DNA from: Streptomyces sp. NWU339
GTDB lineage: Bacteria; Actinomycetota; Actinomycetes; Streptomycetales; Streptomycetaceae
Length of the DNA stretch: 64,000 nt
Direction of reading: 5' to 3'
Assembly: GCF_003143855.1 (NCBI RefSeq)
Contig: NZ_QFRK01000003.1
Span: forward strand, 208,808-272,807
In this document: one piece after another, positions 53,370 to 61,289 of the stretch
Position numbering within the stretch: position 1 is the first letter of the stretch
Layout of the letters: the number at the start of each line of letters is the position of its first letter
The notes under the pieces: generated by a model
The model's input: the letters and a program-made list of their open reading frames with translations, nothing else
Databases searched by the model: none
What the model was told of the DNA's origin: nothing
Translations under genes and position numbers: made by a program

Positions 53370-54222
53370 AGGCGCGACCGCCGATCCTCCCCCGAGCTCT
53401 CGGAAGAGTTCGAGCAGCGGGGACCCCCTCGCGGCCCTGGGCTCGCTGCCCGGTGTGCCCGACTCCGTGGAATCCGTCCGCAAGGCCGTGGACCGGGTCT
53501 ACAAGCACCGGGTCATGCGGCGGCGCAGCAACGAGATCACCTCCGAGGCGGCCCTGCGCGGCGCCCGTGGCTCGGCGGCGCTGTCCGGGGCGGACTGGGC
53601 CCTGGAGGAGGTGCGCCGGCGCAGCGACTTCGGCAGCGGCGACGAGGCGCGCACGATGGGTGCGGCCCTGCGGCTGTCCGCCGAGGCGGGGCAACTGCTG
53701 TCCATCTGGCGCCAGTCGCCGCTGAGGGTGCTCGCCCGGCTGCATCTGGTCGCGGCGGCCGACCGGGCCGACCAGGTCGGGCGCCCGCGGAAGGAGGGCG
53801 AGCCGGTCGACGAGCCCTTGATCGGGCTTCCGCTGCCCGCCGCGGCGGAGGCACACGGCCGACTGGAGGGGCTGTCGGAACTGATCATCGCGGGCAGTTC
53901 CGCCCCGGCGCTGGTGACTGCCGCCGTCGTGCACGGTGAACTGCTCGCACTGCGCCCCTTCACCTCCCACAACGGCCTTCTCGCGCGTACGGCCGAACGC
54001 ATCGTGCTGGTCGGCAGCGGGCTGGACCCGAAGTCGGTCTGCCCGGCCGAGGTCGGCCATGCCGAACTGGGTCAGGAGGCCTATCTGGCCGCTCTGGAGG
54101 GTTATGTCTCGGGCACCCCCGAGGGCATGGCCTCCTGGATCGCCCACTGCGGACGCGCGGTCGAACTGGGGGCACGCGAGTCCACGGCGGTGTGCGAGGC
54201 GCTGCAGCGCGGGGCGGCATAG
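53359..54222 (+). CDS. Fic-fold protein lacking the catalytic histidine
   Basis: 287 residues. Helical Fic-like domain: VTAAVVHGELLALRPFTSHNGLLART corresponds to the HPFxxGNGRxxR site, but the catalytic His is Arg199 and the Gly and Arg of the NGR are changed (HNGLLAR). AMPylation is therefore unlikely. An N-terminal Ser/Pro-rich 30 residues precede the helical core. The gene is conserved between the deacetylase-like and HAD genes near the ssd-tad cluster and is often annotated as oxidoreductase in error. Terminator at 54241-54268. Confidence 0.72.
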   Translation: MSTTGATADPPPSSRKSSSSGDPLAALGSLPGVPDSVESVRKAVDRVYKHRVMRRRSNEITSEAALRGARGSAALSGADWALEEVRRRSDFGSGDEARTMGAALRLSAEAGQLLSIWRQSPLRVLARLHLVAAADRADQVGRPRKEGEPVDEPLIGLPLPAAAEAHGRLEGLSELIIAGSSAPALVTAAVVHGELLALRPFTSHNGLLARTAERIVLVGSGLDPKSVCPAEVGHAELGQEAYLAALEGYVSGTPEGMASWIAHCGRAVELGARESTAVCEALQRGAA

Positions 54223-54240
54223 CCGCGGTCGCGCAGAGAT

Positions 54241-54268
54241 GCGGCGGTACGAGAACTCGTACCGCCGC
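54241..54268 (+). terminator. terminator after the Fic-like gene
   Basis: Perfect 13-bp stem GCGGCGGTACGAG/CTCGTACCGCCGC with an AA loop, 18 bases after the stop. Confidence 0.8.
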
Positions 54269-54600
54269 TGGCATGTCCACCTGGTTACCAAGCGTCCTCG
54301 ATATATGCCCATCAGGTCGGGAACATTTGCCCGTCCCTGGTGCGGCTGGCCCGTAATCGACGGGTCGACGTCGCGTGGGTGCCCTGTGGCCATGCTCGGT
54401 CCGTGGGGCCAAATGCGTTCTGAAGGGGATCCTCTCGGATGTCCTTGGTCTCGCGGGCCGTTGAGTCCTTTGTACTCCAGGTCCGAAGCAAGCGGAAGTG
54501 CTGGACCCGCTTCTTTACTTTTAGGTTCAAATATGCGCTAATCGGGCGCCCGTCCGGCGAAGGGGAACCGGCCTGTCGGTGCGTCGTGCGGGGTGGCCGG
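54269..54600. other. 332-base region without gene
   Basis: Between the Fic-like terminator and the end of the HAD gene. A little AT-richer than average. A minus-strand 72-codon frame would start with TTG and has poor codon use. No repeat or RNA recognised. Confidence 0.4.
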
Positions 54601-55422
54601 TCAGACCACCGGTGCCCGGCGTCGGCTCGCGTACCAGACCAGGCCCGCGGTGGCCGCGGCAGCGCTTATGGCGGCAGCCGCCACGAGGGCCGGGCGAGGA
54701 GGTACGGAGAGTGCGGGCAGGCGCTGCTTGAGCCGGACGGGCCGGTGGAAGTCCAGGATCGGCCACTCGCGCGCGACCGCTTCGCGGCGCAGTGTCCGGT
54801 CCGGGTTCACGGCGTGCGGATGGCCCACGGACTCCAGCATCGGCAGATCGGTCGCCGAGTCGCTGTAGGCGTAGCAGCGGGCGAGGTCGTAGCCCTCGGA
54901 TTCGGCCAGCTCCCTGATCGCCTCGGCCTTGGTCGGGCCGTACGCGTAGTACTCCACCTCCCCGGTGAAGCACCCGTCGTCGCCCACGACCATGCGGGTG
55001 GCCATGACCCGGTCCGCGCCGAGCAGCTCGCCGATCGGCTCGACCACCTCGGCGCCCGAGGTGGACACGATCACCACGTCGCGGCCGGCGGTGTGGTGCT
55101 GCTCGATGAGGGTGGCGGCCTCGTCGTAGATGATCGGGTCGATCAGGTCGTGCAGGGTCTCTGCGACGATCTCCTTGACCTGTTGGACGTTCCAGCCGCG
55201 GCACAGCGCGGACAGGTACTTGCGCATCCGTTCCATCTGGTCGTGGTCTGCGCCGCCGGCCAGGAAGACGAACTGGGCATACGCGGTGCGCAAGGCTGCC
55301 CTGCGGTTGATCAGGCCGCCTTGGTAGAACGACTTGCTGAACGTGAGCGTGCTCGACTTCGCAATGACCGTCTTGTCCAGATCGAAGAAGGCGGCTGTGC
55401 GGGGCAGTGAGTGGTTTTCCAC
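54601..55422 (-). CDS. HAD-superfamily hydrolase (SerB-like, membrane-tailed)
   Basis: 273 residues from the GTG at 55422. HAD motif I FFDLDKTVI (residues 13-21), motif II in IVSTSGAEV, Lys in YGPTKAEAI and motif IV in YSDSATDLPML. The C-terminal 30 residues form one helix (PALVAAAAISAAAATAGLVWY) and a basic end, so it is probably tail-anchored. It is the homologue of the mycobacterial HAD gene (Rv3661) that also faces ssd across the 6C RNA. The substrate is unknown. Confidence 0.92.
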   Translation of the reverse strand: MENHSLPRTAAFFDLDKTVIAKSSTLTFSKSFYQGGLINRRAALRTAYAQFVFLAGGADHDQMERMRKYLSALCRGWNVQQVKEIVAETLHDLIDPIIYDEAATLIEQHHTAGRDVVIVSTSGAEVVEPIGELLGADRVMATRMVVGDDGCFTGEVEYYAYGPTKAEAIRELAESEGYDLARCYAYSDSATDLPMLESVGHPHAVNPDRTLRREAVAREWPILDFHRPVRLKQRLPALSVPPRPALVAAAAISAAAATAGLVWYASRRRAPVV

Positions 55423-55529
55423 GCCTTGAGCATAGGCGCAGCCCATTCGGCGTAAGGTGTGGCGCGTGGGTTTGCCTGAGAGGCCTCTCGGGTACACCAT
55501 GGAAGTCACGGATCGTTCGCGACCGTGCT

Positions 55530-55605
55530 AACCCGGTCCGGCTCCTCCCCCCCGAGTCGGACGTGGGGACGACCCCCGCTCTCCCCCCCGGCGGGGGTCG
55601 TCGCA
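55530..55605 (+). ncRNA. 6C RNA
   Basis: Two hairpins with C-runs in their loops, the hallmark of the actinobacterial 6C motif: CCGGCTC/GAGTCGG (55538-55544 with 55554-55560, loop CTCCCCCCC) and GACGACCCCCGC/GCGGGGGTCGTC (55568-55579 with 55591-55602, loop TCTCCCCCCCG). The position between the HAD gene and ssd is the conserved one, equivalent to M. tuberculosis B11/ncRv13660. The C-rich loops base-pair with G-rich mRNA sites. The exact 5' end is not determined here. Confidence 0.85.
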
Positions 55606-55674
55606 TGTCCGGGTGGGTTTTTCCCCTTCCCTCCATGGCCGAGGCGTGATCGGTCGACCGGGACCGGTCAGTAT

Positions 55675-55695
55675 TTGACATGAGCATGATTCTCA
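55675..55695 (+). promoter_or_regulatory. consensus -35 with Zur-like box
   Basis: A perfect TTGACA (55675-55680) is followed directly by TGAGCATGATTCTCA (55681-55695), a near-palindrome resembling Zur boxes (TGAAAATGATTTTCA; 12 of 15). No convincing -10 at 17-18 bases. It precedes ssd by about 320 bases. Confidence 0.35.
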
Positions 55696-56010
55696 ACTCT
55701 GCGTAGTCGTGGGATCGCTCTGTGGAGGTCGTCCGGGGGTGTGCCGGGCTCGCCGGTATGGGTGACGGAGATATTCACAACCGTTGGTCCGTCCACAGTT
55801 TTCGACCAAGATCCACATGATTTCCCGGATCGCTGCACCGTGATTTCAACGCGTCCCGCTCGCGGCGAGTTCATGGCCGGTTCTGTTTCGGCGAGTCGCG
55901 TAGGCCGGTTTCTGGCGGCCGTTCATATGGAGACCGCTTGCCGGTTCTTCACACGTTTGGGAATCGCGGGGCCGCAGGGGCGCCGTGAGATGCAGCGAAG
56001 GGGGACGAAA

Positions 56011-57117
56011 ATGGCAGGAACTGTCACACACGATCCACCGCCCGCCGCCGGAGGAGGCAGGCAGGGCGGACCGCTGATCGTCACCGAGGACCCCGGACTT
56101 CTCGACGATCTGCTGCGTCTGTGCGCCGCGGCCGGTGCCACCCCGGAGGTCCACCACGGAGTTCCGGAACCGAGGGGCAGCTGGGAGGCCGCGCCGCTCG
56201 TCCTCGTCGGCGACGACGCCGCTCGGCGTGTACGCGGTGCCGCGCGCAGGCGAGGAGTGGTGCTGGTCGGCCGCGACCAGGACGACTCGGGGGTCTGGCG
56301 CAGGGCCGTGGAGATCGGCGCCGACCATGTGCTGATGCTGCCCGACGGCGAGCAGTGGCTGGTCGACCGTATCGCCGACGTGGCCGAGGGCGTCGGCCGG
56401 CCGGCCCTGACCGTCGGCGTCCTCGGCGGCCGGGGCGGGGCCGGGGCCTCCACCCTGGCATGCGCACTCGCCGTCACCTCGGCGCGGGAGGGTCTGCGCA
56501 CCCTCCTGGTGGACGCGGATCCGCTGGGCGGCGGACTCGACGTGGTCCTCGGGGGAGAAACGGCGGAAGGGCTGCGCTGGCCCGCGTTCGCCGCCTCACG
56601 GGGGCGGGTCGGCGGTGGAGCCCTGGAGGAGTCGCTGCCCGAGCTGCACTCGCTGCGGGTGCTCAGCTGGGACCGGGGCGACTGCGTCGCCGTACCGCCC
56701 CAGGCTGTACGGGCGGTGCTCGCCGCGGCCCGGCGCGGGGGCGGCGCGGTCGTGGTCGACCTGCCCCGCCGCGTCGACAGCGGGGTGGCCGAGGCCCTCG
56801 CGCAGCTCGACCTCGGGCTCCTGGTCGTCCCCGCGGAACTGCGCGCCGTCGCGGCGGCCGGACGGGTCGCCTCCGCCGTCGGCATGGTCCTGCGCGACCT
56901 GCGAGTGGCGGTGCGCGGCCCGTACATGCCCGGCCTCGACGACCGGGAGGTCGCCCGGCTGCTCGGACTGCCCCTCGCCGGCGACGTACCCGTCGAGCCC
57001 GCCCTGCAGCGTCCGTCCGGGGCGGGAGAACCACCTGCGGCATCCGGCCGGGGCCCGCTGGCCCGCTTCTGCAAGGAGTTCTGGGAGCGGGCGCTGGTGG
57101 AGGCGAGGGCGACATGA
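56011..57117 (+). CDS. ssd: septum site-determining/CpaE-like protein Ssd
   Basis: 368 residues from the ATG at 56011 (GAAGGGGGA upstream); the frame is open from 55741, but the extra 90 residues are not family-like. N-terminal receiver-like domain without phospho-site (about 25-125), then a MinD/ParA-type ATPase with deviant P-loop GGRGGAGASTLACAL (about 138) and VDADPLGGGLD. Ssd heads the tad operon and in mycobacteria affects septation and dormancy; in tad systems CpaE localises the pilus machine. Overlaps the TadA gene (ATGA). Confidence 0.9.
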   Translation: MAGTVTHDPPPAAGGGRQGGPLIVTEDPGLLDDLLRLCAAAGATPEVHHGVPEPRGSWEAAPLVLVGDDAARRVRGAARRRGVVLVGRDQDDSGVWRRAVEIGADHVLMLPDGEQWLVDRIADVAEGVGRPALTVGVLGGRGGAGASTLACALAVTSAREGLRTLLVDADPLGGGLDVVLGGETAEGLRWPAFAASRGRVGGGALEESLPELHSLRVLSWDRGDCVAVPPQAVRAVLAAARRGGGAVVVDLPRRVDSGVAEALAQLDLGLLVVPAELRAVAAAGRVASAVGMVLRDLRVAVRGPYMPGLDDREVARLLGLPLAGDVPVEPALQRPSGAGEPPAASGRGPLARFCKEFWERALVEARAT

Positions 57118-58451
57118 GCATCAGGAGCACCAGGAGGGCGGAGCAGCCGCGTCACGTGCCGGTGGGCGGCCCGGAGAGCGCGGCCCTCGGCGGAACACGC
57201 GGTGCGCCGCCGACGGGCCTGCGGGGCGTCACCTCGGTCGGGGCGCCGATGAGGGGAGGGGCGTCCGGCACACCGGTGGGCGGGTCGGGGGCGCCGCCAG
57301 GCCTGCTCGACGGGGTACGGCGGTGGCTCGCGGAGAGCGGATCCGAGCCGACGCCCGCGCGGGTGGCACAGGCACTGAGGGAGCAGGGGCGAGTCCTCGG
57401 CGACGCCGAAGTGCTGGGGGCCGCCGAACACCTGCGGTCCGAGCTGATCGGCAGCGGTCCGCTGGATCCGCTCCTCGCCGACCGGTCGGTGACCGATGTG
57501 CTCGTGTCGGCACCGGACCGGGTCTGGGTGGACCGTGGCGGCGGGCTGGAGCTCACCCGCGTCTCCTTCCCGGACGCGGTCGCCGTACGGCGGCTCGCCC
57601 AGCGGCTCGCCGCCGTGGCCGGCCGGCGCCTGGACGACGCCCGGCCGTGGGTGGACGCGCGGCTGCCCGACGGGACACGGCTCCACGCGGTGCTCCCCCC
57701 GGTGGCCGTCGGCTGCACCTGCCTGTCGCTGCGGGTCGTACGGCCCCGCGCCTTCACCCTGGACGAACTGACGGCGGCGGGCACGGTACCACCGGGCGGC
57801 GACCGGATCCTGCGCGCACTGCTCGACGCGCGACTGTCCTTCCTGGTCAGCGGCGGCACCGGGACCGGGAAGACGACCCTGCTCAGCGCTCTGCTGGGGC
57901 TGGTCGGGCCGGACGAGCGGATCGTCCTCGCCGAGGACTCGGCCGAGCTGCGGCCCGACCATCCACACGTCGTACGCCTGGAAAGCAGGCCCGCGAACCA
58001 GGAGGGCGCCGGACTCGTCACGCTCGAGGACCTGGTGCGCCAGGCACTGCGGATGCGGCCGGACCGGCTGGTCGTGGGGGAGGTGCGCGGCCCCGAGGTG
58101 GTCCATCTCCTGGCCGCCCTCAACACGGGACACGAAGGCTCGGGGACAGTCCACGCCAATGCCGCCGCGGACGTGCCCGCCCGGCTGGAGGCGCTCGGCA
58201 CGGCGGCCGGGCTCGACCGGTTCGCGCTGCACAGCCAACTGGCGGCCGCCCTGTCCGTGGTGCTGCACCTCGTACGTGACCGGGGCGGCCGGAGGCGGAT
58301 CGCGGAGGTGCACGTGCTGGAACGGGGCTCGTCGGGGCTGGTGCGGACGGTGCCCGCGCTGCGGTGGGGCCCGGACGCCTTCGCCCATGAGCCGGGGTGG
58401 GAGCGGCTGCGGGAGCTGCTCCGGAACGGGAGCGGGGGCGGCGGACGGTGA
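57114..58451 (+). CDS. tadA: TadA-type secretion ATPase
   Basis: 445 residues. A variable 60-residue N-terminus, then the type II/IV secretion ATPase core: Walker A GGTGTGKTTLLSALLG (about 249-264), Asp box VLAEDSAELRP, Walker B RPDRLVVGEVRG and His box NTGHEGSGTVHAN. It powers assembly of a Tad/Flp pilus. Start overlaps ssd by four bases; the TadB gene follows 62 bases later. Confidence 0.93.
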   Translation: MSIRSTRRAEQPRHVPVGGPESAALGGTRGAPPTGLRGVTSVGAPMRGGASGTPVGGSGAPPGLLDGVRRWLAESGSEPTPARVAQALREQGRVLGDAEVLGAAEHLRSELIGSGPLDPLLADRSVTDVLVSAPDRVWVDRGGGLELTRVSFPDAVAVRRLAQRLAAVAGRRLDDARPWVDARLPDGTRLHAVLPPVAVGCTCLSLRVVRPRAFTLDELTAAGTVPPGGDRILRALLDARLSFLVSGGTGTGKTTLLSALLGLVGPDERIVLAEDSAELRPDHPHVVRLESRPANQEGAGLVTLEDLVRQALRMRPDRLVVGEVRGPEVVHLLAALNTGHEGSGTVHANAAADVPARLEALGTAAGLDRFALHSQLAAALSVVLHLVRDRGGRRRIAEVHVLERGSSGLVRTVPALRWGPDAFAHEPGWERLRELLRNGSGGGGR

Positions 58452-58512
58452 GCGGGTCGAAGCGGTGGACGGTGAGCGAGTGGGAGCGGTCGAGGGTGAG
58501 AGGGGAGCGAGG

Positions 58513-59388
58513 GTGAGCGGGACTGCCGGGATGTCGATCGGGGCGGCCACGGCGTGCCTCGGAGGTGCCGCGTGGCTGCTGGGCGGCAGCCGGGCCGGAG
58601 CCAGGCGGGTGCGCCTGCTGCTGGCCGGCGGAGGGACCGTCGGGAGCGGGCCCCCGGGGTGGCCCCGGGTGGCCCGCGAGTGGGGGCGGGTCCGTGGACG
58701 GCTGCGGGCCGAATGGTGGGCGCCGGCCGCCGGAGTGGTGCTGGCGCTGCTGGGTTCGTCGGTGTTGCCGGTCGTCGCGGGGGCGGCCGGGGTGCCGTTG
58801 CTGCGGCGGGTGCGGTTGGCCGCTCGGGAGCGCCGGGTCCGGGAGAACCGGGCCGACGCGGTGATCGCGCTGTGCGGGGCGCTCGCCGGTGAGGTGCGTG
58901 CCGGGCGGCAGCCGGGTGAGGCGCTGTCGCCGGCCGCGCGTGATTCCGGCGGGCTCGGCGAAGCGCAGGCGGCGGTACTGGCGGCGGCGCGGTTCGGCGG
59001 GGACGTCCCGGACGGGCTCGCGGCGGCGGCACGGCAGCCGGGCGCCGAGGGGCTTCGAGGGCTCGCCGCGTGCTGGCGGGTCGCCGTCGACCAGGGGGCA
59101 GGGCTCGCGGCCGGACTCGACCGGCTGGAAGCGGCGCTGCGTGCCGAACGGGACCAGCGCGGGGACCTGCGCGCCCAGCTGGCCGGTGCCCGTGTCACCG
59201 CGGTGATGCTCGCCGGGCTCCCGGCCCTGGGGCTCGGACTCGGCGCGGCCCTCGGGGCCGATCCGCTGCACATCCTGCTGCACACCGCGTCGGGGTTCGG
59301 CTGCCTCGTGGTCGGCGGGGTTCTGGAGGGCCTGGGGCTGTGGTGGGTGCTGCGGATCATGCGGGGAGCCGAGGAGGCAGCGCGATGA
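58513..59388 (+). CDS. TadB-like (type II secretion F family) membrane protein
   Basis: 291 residues from the GTG at 58513 (AGGGGAGCGAGG upstream). Membrane helices at about 8-22, 72-96 and two at the C-terminus (about 225-280), with the GspF cytoplasmic domain (IALCGALAGEVRAGRQPGEAL) between. It forms the inner-membrane platform with TadC. The A/G-rich segments read as high-GC codon use, not repeats. Overlaps the next gene by four bases. Confidence 0.88.
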   Translation: MSGTAGMSIGAATACLGGAAWLLGGSRAGARRVRLLLAGGGTVGSGPPGWPRVAREWGRVRGRLRAEWWAPAAGVVLALLGSSVLPVVAGAAGVPLLRRVRLAARERRVRENRADAVIALCGALAGEVRAGRQPGEALSPAARDSGGLGEAQAAVLAAARFGGDVPDGLAAAARQPGAEGLRGLAACWRVAVDQGAGLAAGLDRLEAALRAERDQRGDLRAQLAGARVTAVMLAGLPALGLGLGAALGADPLHILLHTASGFGCLVVGGVLEGLGLWWVLRIMRGAEEAAR

Positions 59389-60182
59389 GCGGCGAGGTCG
59401 TCCACAGGCTGGGGGTTTTCGCGGGGATGGCGCTGGTGGTCGGCTGGCCGGTCTGGTGGCTGCGCCGGACGCGGTGCGAGCACCGGGTGCGACGAAGGCT
59501 GGCCGGGATGTCGGCCGTGGAGCCGCCGGCCGCCCGGCCGCGCCTCGCCGTGCCGGGAACCGCACGGCGTTGGTTGCCCCCGCTGGGCGTGGCGTGCGCG
59601 GGATGGGCGCTGGTGGGCGGCCTCACCGGAGTGCTGGTGGGGCTGGCCTGCGCCGTCGGACTGTGGCGGTGGCGACTGCGGCAGACGGCTGCCGGAGCGC
59701 ACGTGCGGGAGCGCGAGGCGGTCGGTGCGGCACGGCAACTACCCCTCGCCGCCGATCTGCTGGCCGCCTGCATCGCGGCGGGCGCCGGTCCGGTACCGGC
59801 CGCGCAGGCTGTCGGTGAGGCCCTGGGCGGGCCGGTCGGGGACGCGCTGATGCGGGGCGCGGCAGAGGTACGGCTCGGTGGTGAACCGGGTGTGGCCTGG
59901 CGGCGGCTGGCCTCCGTGCCGGGAGCCGCCGCTCTGGCCCGGCTGCTGGAACGGGCCGACGTGTCCGGGCTTCCCATGGCCGCGCCCGTCACCCGGTTCG
60001 CCGCGGAGTCCCGTGCGCAGTGGGCACGCGCGGCGACGGCACGGGCGCGGCGGGCGGCCGTCATGGTCACCGCACCCGTGGGGCTGTGCTTTCTGCCCGC
60101 CTTCATCGCGGTCGGCGTGCTGCCCGTGGTGATCGGGCTCGCCGGCGGGGTGCTGGGAGGGGGTGAGTCGCTGGGGCGGTGA
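59385..60182 (+). CDS. TadC-like (type II secretion F family) membrane protein
   Basis: 265 residues. Two helices near the N-terminus (about 8-25, 62-90), GspF-like LPLAADLLAACIAAGAGPVPAA, and a C-terminal helix ending IGLAGGVLGGGESLGR. Partner of the preceding TadB-like protein in the pilus platform. The pilin-like gene follows after 63 bases. Confidence 0.88.
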   Translation: MSGEVVHRLGVFAGMALVVGWPVWWLRRTRCEHRVRRRLAGMSAVEPPAARPRLAVPGTARRWLPPLGVACAGWALVGGLTGVLVGLACAVGLWRWRLRQTAAGAHVREREAVGAARQLPLAADLLAACIAAGAGPVPAAQAVGEALGGPVGDALMRGAAEVRLGGEPGVAWRRLASVPGAAALARLLERADVSGLPMAAPVTRFAAESRAQWARAATARARRAAVMVTAPVGLCFLPAFIAVGVLPVVIGLAGGVLGGGESLGR

Positions 60183-60245
60183 GTGGACGAACAGCCGAGT
60201 GGTTTCAACAGGGCTTTTCTGTAGGGGATCTGTAGGGGAGTTGGG

Positions 60246-60455
60246 ATGTATCAGGTGGTACGGGCACGGCTGCGTGCCCTGGTGTGCAGGATGCGGGCGG
60301 CGCGGAGGGACACCGGAATGGTCACTTCCGAGTACGCGATGGGCATCGTGGCGGCGGTGGCGTTCGCCGTGGTGCTCTACAAGGTGGTGACGAGCGGTCC
60401 GGTCGACGCGGCGCTGACGAGGATCGTGGAGCAGGCGCTCGATGGCCGGATGTGA
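60246..60455 (+). CDS. DUF4244 pilin-like protein
   Basis: 69 residues: basic N-terminus, then GMVTSEYAMGIVAAVAFAVVLY, a Flp-pilin-like hydrophobic helix with Glu at position 5 of the segment as in type IV pilins. A prepilin-peptidase site could be in RRDTGMVTSEYA. This is likely the major pilin of the streamlined tad system; no TadV peptidase is seen here. Overlaps the next gene by 14 bases. Confidence 0.85.
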   Translation: MYQVVRARLRALVCRMRAARRDTGMVTSEYAMGIVAAVAFAVVLYKVVTSGPVDAALTRIVEQALDGRM

Positions 60456-60843
60456 GCGTCGGACGGACGATGGTCCCCGTGCGTGGCGTGCGCGTCGTGC
60501 GGACCGGGGGTTTGTGACGGCGGAGACGGCGATGGTGCTGCCTGTGCTGGTGATGTTCGCGATGGCGCTGGTGTGGGGGCTGCTGGTGGTGGCGGTGCGG
60601 ATCCTGTGCGTGGACGCGGCCCGTACGGGTGCCCGTGCGGCGGCCCGGCAGGATCCCCCCGGCGCGGTCGTCGAGGTGGCCCGCCGGGCGGCGCCGTCCG
60701 GGGCGGAGGTCACCGTGCGCCGGGAGGCGGCGAGGGTCCGTGTGGTCGTCGTGGCCAGGCCCCCGGTGCTGCGCGGGCTGCCCTTCGACGTACGGGAGGA
60801 GGCGGTGGCCGCCGTGGAGGAGACGGCGGGGGCGGGCACATGA
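60442..60843 (+). CDS. TadE family minor pilin
   Basis: 133 residues. RGFVTAETAMVLPVLVMFAM is the TadE-type N-terminal processing/helix region (about 22-45), then RILCVDAARTGARAAARQD and a soluble beta domain. TadE proteins are pseudopilins with the E at +5. Overlaps genes on both sides, so tight coupling is likely. Confidence 0.88.
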   Translation: MAGCERRTDDGPRAWRARRADRGFVTAETAMVLPVLVMFAMALVWGLLVVAVRILCVDAARTGARAAARQDPPGAVVEVARRAAPSGAEVTVRREAARVRVVVVARPPVLRGLPFDVREEAVAAVEETAGAGT

Positions 60844-61289
60844 AGAGCGGAGGATTCCGTGACCGGCGCCGGTGGCCGAACGGCCGGCTCCCTGGCGGCG
60901 GCCGCGGACGTGACCGCGGGTCCGCGACCGTCTGGAGCGTCGGGGTGATCGCCGTGCTGTGTGTCGTCTTCGGCGTCGTCCTCGCCCTCGGCCAGGCCGT
61001 CGTGGTCCGGCACCGGGCGGCCGGGGGCGCGGACCTCGCCGCGCTGGCGGCGGCGGACCGGTGGATGGACGGCGAGGCGGCGGCCTGCGCACGGGCCGAC
61101 CGGGTGGCGCGGGCGCAGAACACCCGCCTCGTGCGGTGCGCGGTCGACGGTGAGGTCTCGGACGTGTCGGTGGCCGCGGGACGAGAGCCGTTCGCGGCGG
61201 AGGTCAGGGCACGGGCGGGGCCTGCCGGTCCGCCTCCTCCGCCGGCGATTCCCCCGCCGACGCCGGGGCCCCCTCCAGCAGCACCGTGA
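60840..61289 (+). CDS. Rv3654c family TadE-like protein
   Basis: 149 residues. N-terminal basic part, RGSATVWSVGVIAVLCVVFG (about 28-50) helix, ALAAADRWMDGEAAACARADRVARAQ then VRCAVDGEVSDVSVAAG; this is the Rv3654c-type TadE-like protein that closes actinobacterial tad operons. The last 25 residues are Pro-rich and overlap (86 bases, opposite strand) the 3' end of the helicase gene. ATG overlaps the previous stop. Confidence 0.85.
   Translation: MKSGGFRDRRRWPNGRLPGGGRGRDRGSATVWSVGVIAVLCVVFGVVLALGQAVVVRHRAAGGADLAALAAADRWMDGEAAACARADRVARAQNTRLVRCAVDGEVSDVSVAAGREPFAAEVRARAGPAGPPPPPAIPPPTPGPPPAAP

Noticed and set aside
55923..59738. 1271-codon open frame on the minus strand
   Set aside because: It is the antisense shadow of ssd, tadA, tadB and tadC, which have full domain matches and ribosome-binding sites; long antisense frames are normal at this GC content.
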